Source: Acidobacteriota bacterium
GTDB taxonomy: Bacteria; Acidobacteriota; Terriglobia; Terriglobales; Acidobacteriaceae
Reading direction: 5' to 3'
DNA: 13,340 bases
Assembly (NCBI GenBank): GCA_021810735.1
Contig: JAJZIF010000050.1
Span: 1 to 13,340, forward strand
How positions within the stretch are numbered: the stretch's first letter is position 1; every line of letters begins with the position of its first letter. Shown one piece after another: positions 6,746 through 13,340 of the stretch. The notes under the pieces are model-generated. The model saw only the letters and a list, made by a program, of their open reading frames with translations, was not told the origin of the DNA and did no database searches. The position numbers and the translations under genes were made by a program.

Positions 6746-7474
6746 TTATGCGGCGTGGATGCGATAGCCATCCGGGTCTTTGCCTCGCACTCGCCGCCAC
6801 CATACCTGGAATGTGGGCACGTTGACAGTGACGATAAAGAGTTTTCGCAAGCTGTCGGGTGGGCACTGGAGTGGACGCACGCCGTGCCACGAGTGGTCCG
6901 TCCGCTGAAAAAACAGACTCTCATTGCCGCGTGGAACCAGTGCCGCGGCAACCTTCAGTTCGTCGAAACTTGGGGCGGAATGCGGCTTGCACCGGCCTTC
7001 ATCATCCAGCATCAGAATTTGGCCTCCCCAGGTCGTGTCCCAATTTTCTTCCGTGTTGAAATAAAAAATGTGCGTGGCCAGCTTGCGCCGAGCATCGCAG
7101 TGGGGCGAGACGGAACAGCCCTGCCAGGCGTAGTACCACTCCAGCGTCAGGATGAATTTTTGCGGCCCCAGCATCCGGCGAAGGAAGGACAGGTAGACAT
7201 CGCTATTTAGCTCGGCGACGAACTCCTTCCAGTGTCCCGGCAACTCCATTCCCGGCCTGTAGTGCAGGATGTACCGGTCGTGCGGGGCCTGTCCATGGCC
7301 TCGTTTGACCCCTACCTTGCGGTCGAACAGCTCCACTTCCGGCATGGCGTTTCTAAGGCTGTCGAAGCCCTCCTGCGATAGCGCCGCTGGAATGCTGACC
7401 CAGGGATAGGGTGACCGCGCGCGAAATGTTTCAGGGGAAATGGCCTCTATATGTTTCTGGTCGAGATAGGGCAT
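6746..7474 (-). CDS. 2-oxoglutarate/Fe(II)-dependent oxygenase
   Basis: A 242-residue soluble protein with the facial triad of the 2OG-Fe(II) dioxygenase superfamily: His125 and Asp127 in SPHCDA, and distal His197 in HSWHGV (His194 is nearby as an alternative). Arg210, 13 residues after the distal His, is placed to bind the 2-oxoglutarate carboxylate. The strand THIFYFN after the HxD motif and WGGQILML (149-156) fit the prolyl-hydroxylase-like double-stranded beta-helix. Substrate (protein residue or small molecule) is unknown. A clear GGAGGT site precedes the ATG. A GTGA-N6-TCAC dyad is centred 66 bases upstream, matching the predicted specificity of the adjacent Crp/Fnr regulator. The ferrous centre of such enzymes is NO-sensitive, which may explain its place in an NO-response cluster. 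Confidence 0.85.
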   Translation of the reverse strand: MPYLDQKHIEAISPETFRARSPYPWVSIPAALSQEGFDSLRNAMPEVELFDRKVGVKRGHGQAPHDRYILHYRPGMELPGHWKEFVAELNSDVYLSFLRRMLGPQKFILTLEWYYAWQGCSVSPHCDARRKLATHIFYFNTEENWDTTWGGQILMLDDEGRCKPHSAPSFDELKVAAALVPRGNESLFFQRTDHSWHGVRPLQCPPDSLRKLFIVTVNVPTFQVWWRRVRGKDPDGYRIHAA

Positions 7475-7500
7475 ACCAAACCTCCGAATGCAGACACTCT

Positions 7501-7506
7501 GGTATA
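7501..7506 (-). promoter_or_regulatory. Possible -10 element for the oxygenase gene
   Basis: Read on the - strand, 7506 to 7501 is TATACC, a four-of-six match to TATAAT, lying between the GTGA-N6-TCAC dyad and the oxygenase start. No good -35 is visible, which would fit an activator-dependent promoter. Match quality is modest. Confidence 0.25.
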
Positions 7507-7533
7507 CGATCTCATTCCTGCGCGCATTCCTCC

Positions 7534-7547
7534 GTGACGTACATCAC
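7534..7547. promoter_or_regulatory. Candidate Crp/Fnr-type operator upstream of the 2OG oxygenase
   Basis: GTGACGTACATCAC has perfect GTGA and TCAC half-sites spaced by six bases, the geometry of CRP-family operators. It lies in the 157-base gap between the regulator's stop and the oxygenase start, centred 66 bases before that ATG. The same core occurs upstream of the RIC gene. The rest of this gap shows no gene. Confidence 0.55.
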
Positions 7548-7631
7548 AACACCTCCAGAGGGCAATTCCTGCCAACGGCGCGCGCTTTGCAGCGGCGAAC
7601 TGGCCGGTGGACTGTGTGGAGTGTTCGGAAG

Positions 7632-8378
7632 CTAGCGCCGGGCGGTGTTGGTTGGCACGGGCTTGGGATGCGGATCGGTCTGTGCGTGGAGCGCCTGCAG
7701 ATCCAGAATGACGATGCGATGGCCATGAATGGCCACAATCTCCTGTTGCACCAGTTTTTGCAGACTGCGCGTGACCACCTCCCGTACCGAACCGAGCCGC
7801 GACGCCAGTTGCGTGTGTGACAGTGGCAGAGAAAACGAGACGCCATCCTGCAGCTTGGGATTTTTCCGCCGGGCCTCCTCAAGCAGCAGCGTCGCCAGCC
7901 GCTGGGTCACATCCTTCAGTGCAAGTTGTTCGGCCAGGGAAGCGACTGTGCGCAACTTCCTGGCCAGGATTGCCAGTGCCGTCAGTGCCGCCTCGGGATG
8001 TTGCAGTAGAAACCGCCGGACATCGTCTTTCGCCAGAAACAGCAATTCCGAATCTTCTTCCGCCATGGTGGTGGAAGGATACGGACCGCCATCGAACACG
8101 GGTACCTCGGCCAACATGCCGCCTACGCCCTCCACATGGATGGTCTGCTCGCGGCCATCGACGTTTTCACGGAAGGCGCGCACAGAGCCCGAAAGCACAA
8201 CATACATTCCTTCCGCCGGCTGGTTGGCGGTAAATAAAATCTGACCCCGTTGCAGTTTGCGTTCGCGGCCTTGGACCGCCAGTTCCGCCAGAGCGCCGAC
8301 GGGAAGGTTTTGAAACCAGGCGGACTTGGCCAGAACTTCCATGCGGCGATCGAGAGACATAGCGCCATCTTGCCGCAT
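7632..8378 (-). CDS. Crp/Fnr-family regulator, DNR/NnrR-like (probable NO-responsive)
   Basis: The protein has a cyclic-nucleotide-binding-type sensor domain (RGQILFTANQPAEGMYVVLSG and onward), a long dimerisation helix, and a C-terminal winged helix with recognition helix SVREVVTRSL. The Arg-Glu-x3-Arg pattern there equals Arg180, Glu181 and Arg185 of CRP, which read GTGA. There is no cysteine anywhere, so an FNR-type [4Fe-4S] sensor is excluded. The position of CRP's cAMP-phosphate-binding Arg-Ser is Pro-Ser, so cAMP sensing is doubtful. Together with the divergent ric-nnrS pair this favours a haem-type NO sensor such as DNR, by inference. The start is uncertain: the frame opens with TTG at 8396, and ATG codons lie at 8378 and 8360, none with a good ribosome site. 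I chose 8378; 8360 would also leave the sensor domain intact. Confidence 0.85.
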   Translation of the reverse strand: MRQDGAMSLDRRMEVLAKSAWFQNLPVGALAELAVQGRERKLQRGQILFTANQPAEGMYVVLSGSVRAFRENVDGREQTIHVEGVGGMLAEVPVFDGGPYPSTTMAEEDSELLFLAKDDVRRFLLQHPEAALTALAILARKLRTVASLAEQLALKDVTQRLATLLLEEARRKNPKLQDGVSFSLPLSHTQLASRLGSVREVVTRSLQKLVQQEIVAIHGHRIVILDLQALHAQTDPHPKPVPTNTARR

Positions 8379-8438
8379 GGGTGTCGAGATTGGCAATCAC
8401 TGGCAATAGTCCCGTCGGTCGAACGATCATGCCAGCCG

Positions 8439-8452
8439 GTGATTTAAGTCAC
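8439..8452. promoter_or_regulatory. Candidate Crp/Fnr-type operator upstream of ric
   Basis: GTGATTTAAGTCAC carries perfect GTGA/TCAC half-sites around six bases, in the intergenic region between the regulator and the divergent ric gene. Its centre (8445.5) lies about 41.5 bases before the start point expected from the TACAGT hexamer at 8475-8480, which is the class II activator position. That transcription start is a prediction only. Confidence 0.6.
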
Positions 8453-8460
8453 TGAGTTGG

Positions 8461-8474
8461 GTGCTAGCGATCAC
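8461..8474. promoter_or_regulatory. Second, degenerate GTGA-type half-site pair upstream of ric
   Basis: GTGCTAGCGATCAC matches seven of the eight core bases of GTGA-N6-TCAC and starts exactly 22 bases after the perfect dyad, about two helical turns, so a bound dimer would face the same side. If the TACAGT promoter is used, it would cover the -20 region and might repress. It may also be chance. Confidence 0.3.
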
Positions 8475-8480
8475 TACAGT
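8475..8480 (+). promoter_or_regulatory. Possible -10 element for ric-nnrS
   Basis: TACAGT matches four of six TATAAT positions. It lies 29.5 bases from the centre of the perfect operator to its first base, as in class II CRP/FNR promoters. No -35 consensus is evident. The implied leader would be only about 15 bases and would begin at the ribosome site TAGGAGAT (8487-8494). Confidence 0.3.
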
Positions 8481-8501
8481 CGCAGTTAGGAGATTTACAT
8501 C

Positions 8502-9215
8502 ATGGTCATCACATCGGAAACACAAGTTCGCGACATTGCAGTCGAATATCCAACCACGATCCCGGTTCTGGAGCGTCTCGGCATCGATTTTTGCTGCGGA
8601 GGGAAACATACGCTGGCGGAAGCCTGCACCAAGCGCGATGTCAACCTTGCGCCCGTGCTGGAGGAACTGGAACACCAGCAGCGGCAAACAAACACTCCCG
8701 ACGTGCAGTGGCAGAAGGCACCATTGAAGGAGCTGGCCGACTACATTGTCGGCAAGCATCACGCATTTACGCGCAACCAGATCCAGCTAATCGGCGGTCT
8801 GATGGCGAAAGTGGAGGCCCGTCACGGGGAACACCATCCCGAAGTCTTCCAGATCAGCAAGGTCTTCGCCGTGGTCAGCGCCGAGCTGGCACACCACTTT
8901 GTTTGCGAAGAAACCATCCTGTTTCCTTATATAGGGAAGCTGGAAGGCAACCGGCAAGCGGCTTTGCCGCCCATGTTTGGCAGCGTGGAGCAGCCCATCA
9001 CGCGCATGATGGCGGACCACGACCAGGCGGGCGAGGAGTTGCGCGAACTGCGCGGCCTGACCGGCAATTACACGCCGCCGACCGCAGCCTGCCCCACGTG
9101 GCGCGCTCTCTATCGCGCACTGGAAGACCTGGAGCAGGACCTGCACCAGCACATTCATCTGGAGAACAACATCCTGTTCCCGCGCGCTCTTGCGCAAGCG
9201 AAGGGGACGGCGTGA
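8502..9215 (+). CDS. ric: Iron-sulfur cluster repair di-iron protein RIC (YtfE/ScdA/DnrN)
   Basis: A 237-residue cytoplasmic di-iron protein that restores Fe-S clusters damaged by NO or oxidative stress. Residues 1-60 form the ScdA_N domain with the hallmark DFCCGG (29-34). The rest is a hemerythrin-like four-helix domain whose likely iron ligands, by comparison with E. coli YtfE, are His87, His132, Glu136, His173, His217 and Glu221 (the last two in HIHLENNILFPRA). Length is standard for the family (about 220 in E. coli). TAGGAGAT at 8487-8494 is a good ribosome site for the ATG. The gene overlaps nnrS by four bases and diverges from the Crp/Fnr regulator, with a candidate operator between them, so NO-dependent activation is likely. 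All expected ligands are present; confidence is high. Confidence 0.95.
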   Translation: MVITSETQVRDIAVEYPTTIPVLERLGIDFCCGGKHTLAEACTKRDVNLAPVLEELEHQQRQTNTPDVQWQKAPLKELADYIVGKHHAFTRNQIQLIGGLMAKVEARHGEHHPEVFQISKVFAVVSAELAHHFVCEETILFPYIGKLEGNRQAALPPMFGSVEQPITRMMADHDQAGEELRELRGLTGNYTPPTAACPTWRALYRALEDLEQDLHQHIHLENNILFPRALAQAKGTA

Positions 9216-10549
9216 GTGCGCCGCTTGCATCGCTGGAGCAACCGGTGAATGCGCAGCGGGTGGCAATGGAGCGGCACAGCCAGCGGCTGGTGACCGCCTT
9301 CATCGCTAGCGGGATGCTGTTCATGCTGCTGCCGGGGACATTTCTGGGAGTGTGGAACCTGATTGGCATCTCTCAGCAGCGCACGCTCGGCAGCCTGTCT
9401 CAAGCATGGTTGCAGGCGCATGGCCAGGCACAAATCTTCGGTTGGGTTGGCTCCTTCATTCTGGGAATTGGATTTTATTCGCTGACCAAAATGCAGAGCA
9501 CGCTGAGCTTTCCGGTACGCGCGGCGTGGACTTCGTGGGTTATGTGGACACTGGGGATTGCGATGCGCTGGATCGGCGGTGTTACAGGTTGGCAATGGAG
9601 AATTTTGCTGCCACTTTCCGGAGTGCTGCAACTGATCGCCTGCCTGCTGTTCTATCGCGCCGTTCGGCGTCATCGGCCCGCAGACCCGGCGCATCGCACG
9701 GAAGCCTGGATGGTAGTCGTGATCGCGGCAACCATTGCGTTTCTGGTTGCGGTTGCGGTAAATTGTGCCGCATTGGTCCGGCTGGCTCTCTATGGAACAT
9801 CGCCCGCGCTGCCGCATGTTTTCGATCAGCAGCTTGTGGTACTGGCGGTCTGGGGCGTTTTGGTACCTACGATTTGGGGTTTCAATGCGCGCTGGCTGCC
9901 GGTATTTGCCGGATTCAGGAAGCCTGACGGCATTCGTCTGCTGGTGGCGTATGGGCTAAGTGTGGCAGGCGTAGTTGCCGTCTTTCTGCAATGGCTGCCC
10001 ATAGCTGCCGTCCTATTTCTGTTGGCAGCTTTATTGGCGATCGATGCGCTGCACGTGTGGGAGCCAGCCGTCCAGCCAGCAAAACTGCTGCATGTCCACA
10101 GGACATTTCCGCTGTTCATCCGCGTCGCGTATGTCTGGCTTGTAGTGTCATGCGTGCTGGATGCGCTCGCGGTGCGCTACGACCATGCCGGCGGCATTTG
10201 GGGAGCCAGCCGCCATGCGCTGACGGTGGGGTTTGTTGCGGGCATGGTCTTCGCCATCGGCCAGCGAGTTCTGCCTGCTTTCTGTGGCATGCGGATTCTT
10301 TGGAGTACGCGACTGATGTTCTGGTCGCTGCTGCTGTTGCATGTCGGCTGCTTGTTGCGCGTCACACTGGAACCGCTTGCGTATGAGAGCTATTGGAATT
10401 TTGCATGGAAATTGCTGCCGTACTCCGCAATCGTGGAGTTGACCGCAGTCGTGCTGTTCGCCGTCAACATCGCGGCAACGCTGTTGCATCCACCCGCCCA
10501 TCTTCGCCCTGAAATTCATTCTCCATTGCCCACACGAGGCGCTGCTTGA
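9212..10549 (+). CDS. nnrS: NnrS family haem membrane protein
   Basis: A polytopic inner-membrane protein of the NnrS family, haem- and copper-containing proteins linked to NO tolerance in denitrifiers and pathogens. The visible signature is QAHGQAQIFGWVGSFILG (68-85, with conserved His70). About a dozen hydrophobic segments follow, and near the end come SRHALTVGF and IGQRVLPAFCG. I take GTG at 9212 as the start: it overlaps the ric stop as GTGA, has GAAGGGG just upstream, and gives 445 residues beginning SAPLASLEQP. The frame stays open far upstream inside ric, but that part is a shadow of ric. The first internal ATG is at 9267 and would also precede the first membrane segment. Translational coupling to ric implies joint production. 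Confidence 0.92.
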   Translation: MSAPLASLEQPVNAQRVAMERHSQRLVTAFIASGMLFMLLPGTFLGVWNLIGISQQRTLGSLSQAWLQAHGQAQIFGWVGSFILGIGFYSLTKMQSTLSFPVRAAWTSWVMWTLGIAMRWIGGVTGWQWRILLPLSGVLQLIACLLFYRAVRRHRPADPAHRTEAWMVVVIAATIAFLVAVAVNCAALVRLALYGTSPALPHVFDQQLVVLAVWGVLVPTIWGFNARWLPVFAGFRKPDGIRLLVAYGLSVAGVVAVFLQWLPIAAVLFLLAALLAIDALHVWEPAVQPAKLLHVHRTFPLFIRVAYVWLVVSCVLDALAVRYDHAGGIWGASRHALTVGFVAGMVFAIGQRVLPAFCGMRILWSTRLMFWSLLLLHVGCLLRVTLEPLAYESYWNFAWKLLPYSAIVELTAVVLFAVNIAATLLHPPAHLRPEIHSPLPTRGAA

Positions 10550-10619
10550 ACTTCCATTCAGTGCTCCAGAAAGAATGCAAACGGGGTATGCTTTCGGTAT
10601 GGAGTTTCGGGGGTAGACC

Positions 10620-11591
10620 ATGAACATTGCAGCAAACGTGACGGAACTGATTGGGCGGACACCGCTGGTGCAGTTGAACCGCGTGACGGAAGGGTGCCAG
10701 GCCAGGGTGGTGGCCAAGCTGGAAAGCTCCAACCCGTTGAGCAGCGTCAAAGACCGCATCGGGCTGGCGATGATTGAAGCGGCGGAACGCGAAGGCAAGA
10801 TCGCGCCGGGCAAGACGGTGCTGATTGAGCCGACCAGCGGCAACACCGGCATTGCGCTGGCATTCGTGGCGGCGGTAAAGGGCTACAGCATTGTTCTCAC
10901 GATGCCGGAAACGATGAGCCTCGAACGCAGAATTCTTCTGCTGGCCTTTGGCGCCAAAATTGTGCTGACGCCTGGGCCGAACGGCGTGAAGGGATCGATC
11001 GCCAAGGCGGAAGAACTGCTGCGCGAGACGCCCAACAGTTACATGCTGCAGCAGTTCAACAATCCCGCCAACCCGAAGGTCCACTTCGACACGACAGGGC
11101 CTGAAATCTGGAACGATACCGATGGCCAGGCAGACATTCTGGTGTCGGGCATTGGCACCGGCGGAACACTGACCGGAGTGAGCGAGTACATCAAGGCCAG
11201 AAAACCCGGCTTTTGGTCGGTTGCAGTGGAACCCGCGGATAGCGCCGTACTCTCCGGCGGCAAGCCGGGGCCACACAAAATTCAGGGCCTCGGCGCCGGC
11301 TTTGTGCCCAAGATCCTAAAGACGGAGTTGATTGACGAGATCATCACGGTGACGAACGACGACGCCATCGCCATGGCGCGGCGGCTGCCGAAAGAGGAAG
11401 GCCTGCTGGTCGGTATCTCTTCCGGAGCGGCAGTCCATGCAGCGCTGCAACTGGCGCGCAATCCGAAGCACGCCGGCAAGTTGATCGTCGTCATCATCCC
11501 CAGCGCTGGCGAGAGATATCTCTCCACGGTCTTGTTCGACGAATTCCGAAAAGAGGCGCTGGAGACGAAGACGTCCGCCGTGACAGTATGA
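10620..11591 (+). CDS. cysK: Cysteine synthase A (O-acetylserine sulfhydrylase)
   Basis: A 323-residue fold-type II PLP enzyme that makes cysteine from O-acetylserine and sulfide. It begins with the family's [15 protein letters not shown]. Lys44 in SSVKDR is the PLP Schiff-base lysine. PTSGNTG (71-77) is the substrate-carboxylate loop, [10 protein letters not shown] binds the cofactor phosphate, and SSGAA lies near the C-terminus. Length equals that of E. coli CysK. GGGGG at 10609-10613 is six bases before the ATG. The stop overlaps the ATG of cysE (ATGA), indicating translational coupling in one operon. The 70 bases between nnrS and cysK hold only weak promoter-like sequence. The CysK/CysM distinction is by overall similarity. 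Confidence 0.95.
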   Translation: MNIAANVTELIGRTPLVQLNRVTEGCQARVVAKLESSNPLSSVKDRIGLAMIEAAEREGKIAPGKTVLIEPTSGNTGIALAFVAAVKGYSIVLTMPETMSLERRILLLAFGAKIVLTPGPNGVKGSIAKAEELLRETPNSYMLQQFNNPANPKVHFDTTGPEIWNDTDGQADILVSGIGTGGTLTGVSEYIKARKPGFWSVAVEPADSAVLSGGKPGPHKIQGLGAGFVPKILKTELIDEIITVTNDDAIAMARRLPKEEGLLVGISSGAAVHAALQLARNPKHAGKLIVVIIPSAGERYLSTVLFDEFRKEALETKTSAVTV

Positions 11592-12352
11592 ACCTGGTTC
11601 GACTGATTCGCGAAGACATACGATGCGTGTTCGAACGCGACCCCGCAGCCACCTCGAAAGCGATGGTACTGCTTTGCTATCCAGGCCTGCACGCGGTGTG
11701 GGTCCATCGCATTCACCATTGGCTTTGGTGCAAAAAGTTCAAACTGCTGGCACGCGTTCTGTCGCAGATCACGCGTTTTTGGACCGGTATTGAAATCCAT
11801 CCGGCGGCGCGCATCGGGCGGCGGTTGTTCATCGACCACGGAATGGGAGTGGTCATTGGGCAGACCGCAATCATAGGGAACGACGTGACGCTCTATCAGG
11901 GCGTTACTCTTGGGGGTACGGGAAAAGGCGAGGGCAAACGCCACCCCACCCTGTGCGACGGCGTCTTTGTCGGCAACAATGCGAACATCCTCGGCAACAT
12001 CACCATCGGAGAACATTCGCGCGTTGGCGCCGGATCCGTGGTTCTGCGCGATGTGCCTCCGGACTCGACCGTCGTCGGGGTTCCGGCGCACATCGTGTAT
12101 CAGGGCGGCAAGCGCGTGCTCATTACCGATCCGCGTGATGTGAGCGATCCGCTTTCCGATGTCATCATTGCTCTGTGCGATGAGGTGAAGCGGTTGAAGT
12201 CGCGTGTCGAACGGCTGGATGGCGAATTGCAACAGGTCGCCTTGCAGGAGGAGCCGCAGAGCGCGCTTGCGGTGGAGGAAGAAGAACGCGCCACCTATCG
12301 AAGCCAGCTGTACTCAAGGTCCGATTACGTAAACATGGGCGAAGGAATTTGA
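11588..12352 (+). CDS. cysE: Serine O-acetyltransferase, short EpsC-type with CysK-binding C-terminus
   Basis: A 254-residue left-handed beta-helix acetyltransferase that makes O-acetylserine from serine and acetyl-CoA. The core runs from [12 protein letters not shown] (66-77) through [11 protein letters not shown] (81-91, catalytic His84), [15 protein letters not shown] (106-120, His119) and VGAGSVVL to VVGVPA. Only about 65 residues precede the helix, as in short EpsC-type enzymes, against about 140 in E. coli CysE. After the core there is an extension of some 75 residues: a heptad-like, charged helix ([17 protein letters not shown]), an acidic Glu-rich stretch, and a terminal Gly-Glu-Gly-Ile. 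A terminal isoleucine is what inserts into the CysK active site in the cysteine synthase complex, so the tail is probably functional. The start ATG overlaps the cysK stop. Confidence 0.94.
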   Translation: MNLVRLIREDIRCVFERDPAATSKAMVLLCYPGLHAVWVHRIHHWLWCKKFKLLARVLSQITRFWTGIEIHPAARIGRRLFIDHGMGVVIGQTAIIGNDVTLYQGVTLGGTGKGEGKRHPTLCDGVFVGNNANILGNITIGEHSRVGAGSVVLRDVPPDSTVVGVPAHIVYQGGKRVLITDPRDVSDPLSDVIIALCDEVKRLKSRVERLDGELQQVALQEEPQSALAVEEEERATYRSQLYSRSDYVNMGEGI

Positions 12353-12365
12353 TCTGCGCCCGCGC

Positions 12366-12386
12366 TCGTCCTGGTTTGCGGGACGA
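12366..12386. terminator. Weak hairpin between convergent genes
   Basis: TCGTCC (12366-12371) and GGACGA (12381-12386) form a 6-bp stem with a 9-base loop in the 46-base gap between the stop of cysE and the stop of the convergent ferredoxin-type gene. There is no T-tract on either side, so an intrinsic terminator is only a possibility, suggested by position. Confidence 0.3.
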
Positions 12387-12398
12387 CCGAACCTTCCC

Positions 12399-13340
12399 TT
12401 ACATTCCCGGATGTGAGACCTCATTTGCATGTGGCACCAGTTCCAGATAGACGGAGCGCGGCAGGTTCGTGTTCCAATGCCCGGTGGCCTTGGCATAGCC
12501 AACGAATCCGAAGAACAGGCAAGCCAGCATAATGGCCACTGTTACCGGAGTCAGAACAAGATTGCGCCAGCGGTCCTTCGCCTCAACCGAGTTGCGCGGC
12601 GGCAAAGAAAACTGCAAGGCATTCTGCGCCGGGCACGCGGCAATACATTCCATGCAGGCCGCGCATTCGACTGAGCGGACCTGTACCAGCCGATCCACCG
12701 GCAGGTTTGCAGGGCAGACGCGAGCGCATTTTCCGCAATCGATACACGCAGCCGCATCGCGGCGAATCTTTGCCGGGCTCAACAGCGAAACCAGTCCCAT
12801 CAATGCGCCGTACGGGCAAAGATAACGGCACCAGAAATTCCGCACCAGGATCGAAAGCAAAATCAACACGCCGACCACGATGACCCCGGTCTCTCCCAGG
12901 TCGCGAAAGAAATCGAGCATTTTGACGTCCGCAATCAAACCGTAGGGCGAATGCAGAAAGTCGGCCAGCGCCGCGGCCGACATGGTCCCGATGACAACGG
13001 CGAAGAATGCCAGCAGAATATACTTCAGGCTGCGCAATGGAATGTCCAGCCACAAGGGCAATTTGAGATTTCTGCCCAGAATCTTTCGGCCCGCTTTCCA
13101 TAACATTTCCGACAGGGTGCCGATCGGACATAGCCAGGAGCAGAACGCCTTCTTCAGCAGAAGACTGGACAGCAGGAATACGGCGAATAGAAACATGGCC
13201 GCCGGATGGATCTGCGGCAGCCTTCGCGCGACCAGCAGGTATTTGAAGTTCATCATCCCTGCAATCGGCAACCAGCCCTCGACCCCGGCAGGACGGTTCA
13301 CGTAGAGGGACTGGCCGCCGGTCTGGTAGTAGCGTACCCC
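12399..13340 (-). CDS. NapH/NosR/YccM-like membrane protein with 4Fe-4S centres (N-terminus outside window)
   Basis: The frame runs open to the right edge; a GTG codon at 13301 exists, but 13 further in-frame codons without a stop precede it, so the true start is probably outside. Numbering from that GTG, there are four clear membrane segments (about 34-50, 92-112, 138-154, 248-270), two CxxxCP motifs (Cys54/Cys58 and Cys158/Cys162) next to membrane segments, and two ferredoxin-type [4Fe-4S] motifs (Cys186-189-192-196 and Cys213-216-219-223). This layout is that of NapH, NosR C-terminal halves and YccM: quinol-linked electron transfer across the membrane to a redox partner. No partner is visible, so the pathway cannot be assigned. 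A role near NO/N-oxide metabolism is suggested only by neighbourhood. Confidence 0.82.
   Translation of the reverse strand, partial: GVRYYQTGGQSLYVNRPAGVEGWLPIAGMMNFKYLLVARRLPQIHPAAMFLFAVFLLSSLLLKKAFCSWLCPIGTLSEMLWKAGRKILGRNLKLPLWLDIPLRSLKYILLAFFAVVIGTMSAAALADFLHSPYGLIADVKMLDFFRDLGETGVIVVGVLILLSILVRNFWCRYLCPYGALMGLVSLLSPAKIRRDAAACIDCGKCARVCPANLPVDRLVQVRSVECAACMECIAACPAQNALQFSLPPRNSVEAKDRWRNLVLTPVTVAIMLACLFFGFVGYAKATGHWNTNLPRSVYLELVPHANEVSHPGM

Noticed and set aside
7729..8244. Ser/Arg-rich 171-codon frame on the + strand within the regulator gene
   Set aside because: Low-complexity shadow of the Crp/Fnr gene in another frame, without a family match.
8391..8406. Direct repeat TGGCAA twice, ten bases apart, at the 5' end of the regulator gene
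   Set aside because: Too short and imperfect as a known operator; it overlaps the uncertain TTG start and is probably chance.
8591..9211. 5' extension of the nnrS frame through the ric gene
   Set aside because: The translated part is an Arg/Gly/Pro-rich shadow of ric. The GTG at 9212 with its own ribosome site and GTGA overlap is the natural start.
10546..10592. Possible cysK promoter (TTGAAC at 10546-10551 with AAGAAT or TATGCT downstream)
   Set aside because: Spacing is wrong (19 bases to AAGAAT, far more to TATGCT) and the hexamers are poor, so no promoter is claimed. The operon may read through from nnrS.
10464..12232. Two long - strand frames (10464-11276 and 11282-12232) antisense to cysK and cysE
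   Set aside because: Both mirror highly conserved cysK/cysE coding sequence in a GC-rich region where antisense stops are rare; no domain or start signal is seen.

Overview
The window looks like a GC-rich bacterial chromosome, most plausibly an Acidobacteriota (Terriglobia-like) genome. That is an inference from the gene families present (secreted GH97 glycosidase, ISAzo13-type transposase, NnrS with RIC, EpsC-type CysE) and from general protein similarity; no marker gene here fixes the taxonomy. No tRNA, rRNA or CRISPR array was seen.

Left edge (1-383): the last 51 codons of an ISAzo13-family transposase, a short AT-rich terminator-like hairpin, then about 190 non-coding bases that end in a perfect 13-bp inverted repeat just upstream of the next gene.

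Carbohydrate block (384-6081, + strand): a secreted GH97 glycosidase with residues spaced as in the retaining alpha-galactosidase-type subgroup; an 887-residue fusion of a complete FGGY sugar/polyol kinase and a complete mannitol-1-phosphate-5-dehydrogenase-like enzyme; and an SMP-30/gluconolactonase-type lactonase 12 bases downstream. Together they suggest release of a sugar outside the cytoplasm, phosphorylation, oxidation or reduction of the phosphorylated polyol or ketose, and lactone hydrolysis. The actual substrate is not visible from sequence.

Nitrosative-stress block (6140-10549): on the - strand, a Crp/Fnr-type regulator without cysteines, then a 2-oxoglutarate/Fe(II) oxygenase and a Rid-family protein. 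Divergent on the + strand is a GTGA-coupled pair: the di-iron Fe-S repair protein RIC (YtfE/ScdA/DnrN) and the haem membrane protein NnrS. The regulator's recognition helix carries the R-E-x3-R pattern of CRP, which reads GTGA half-sites. Perfect GTGA-N6-TCAC dyads lie upstream of both RIC and the oxygenase, so one small regulon probably joins the known NO-response pair to the oxygenase (and possibly the Rid gene). This is the most interesting system in the window.

Cysteine block (10620-12352, + strand): cysK and cysE overlap by four bases. CysE ends in Gly-Glu-Gly-Ile, the kind of tail that docks in the CysK active site, so a cysteine synthase complex is likely. Cysteine supply next to an Fe-S repair gene makes physiological sense, but the link is inference.

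Right edge (12399-13340, - strand): a NapH/NosR/YccM-like polytopic membrane protein with two CxxxCP motifs and two [4Fe-4S] ferredoxin motifs, cut by the window edge at its N-terminal side.
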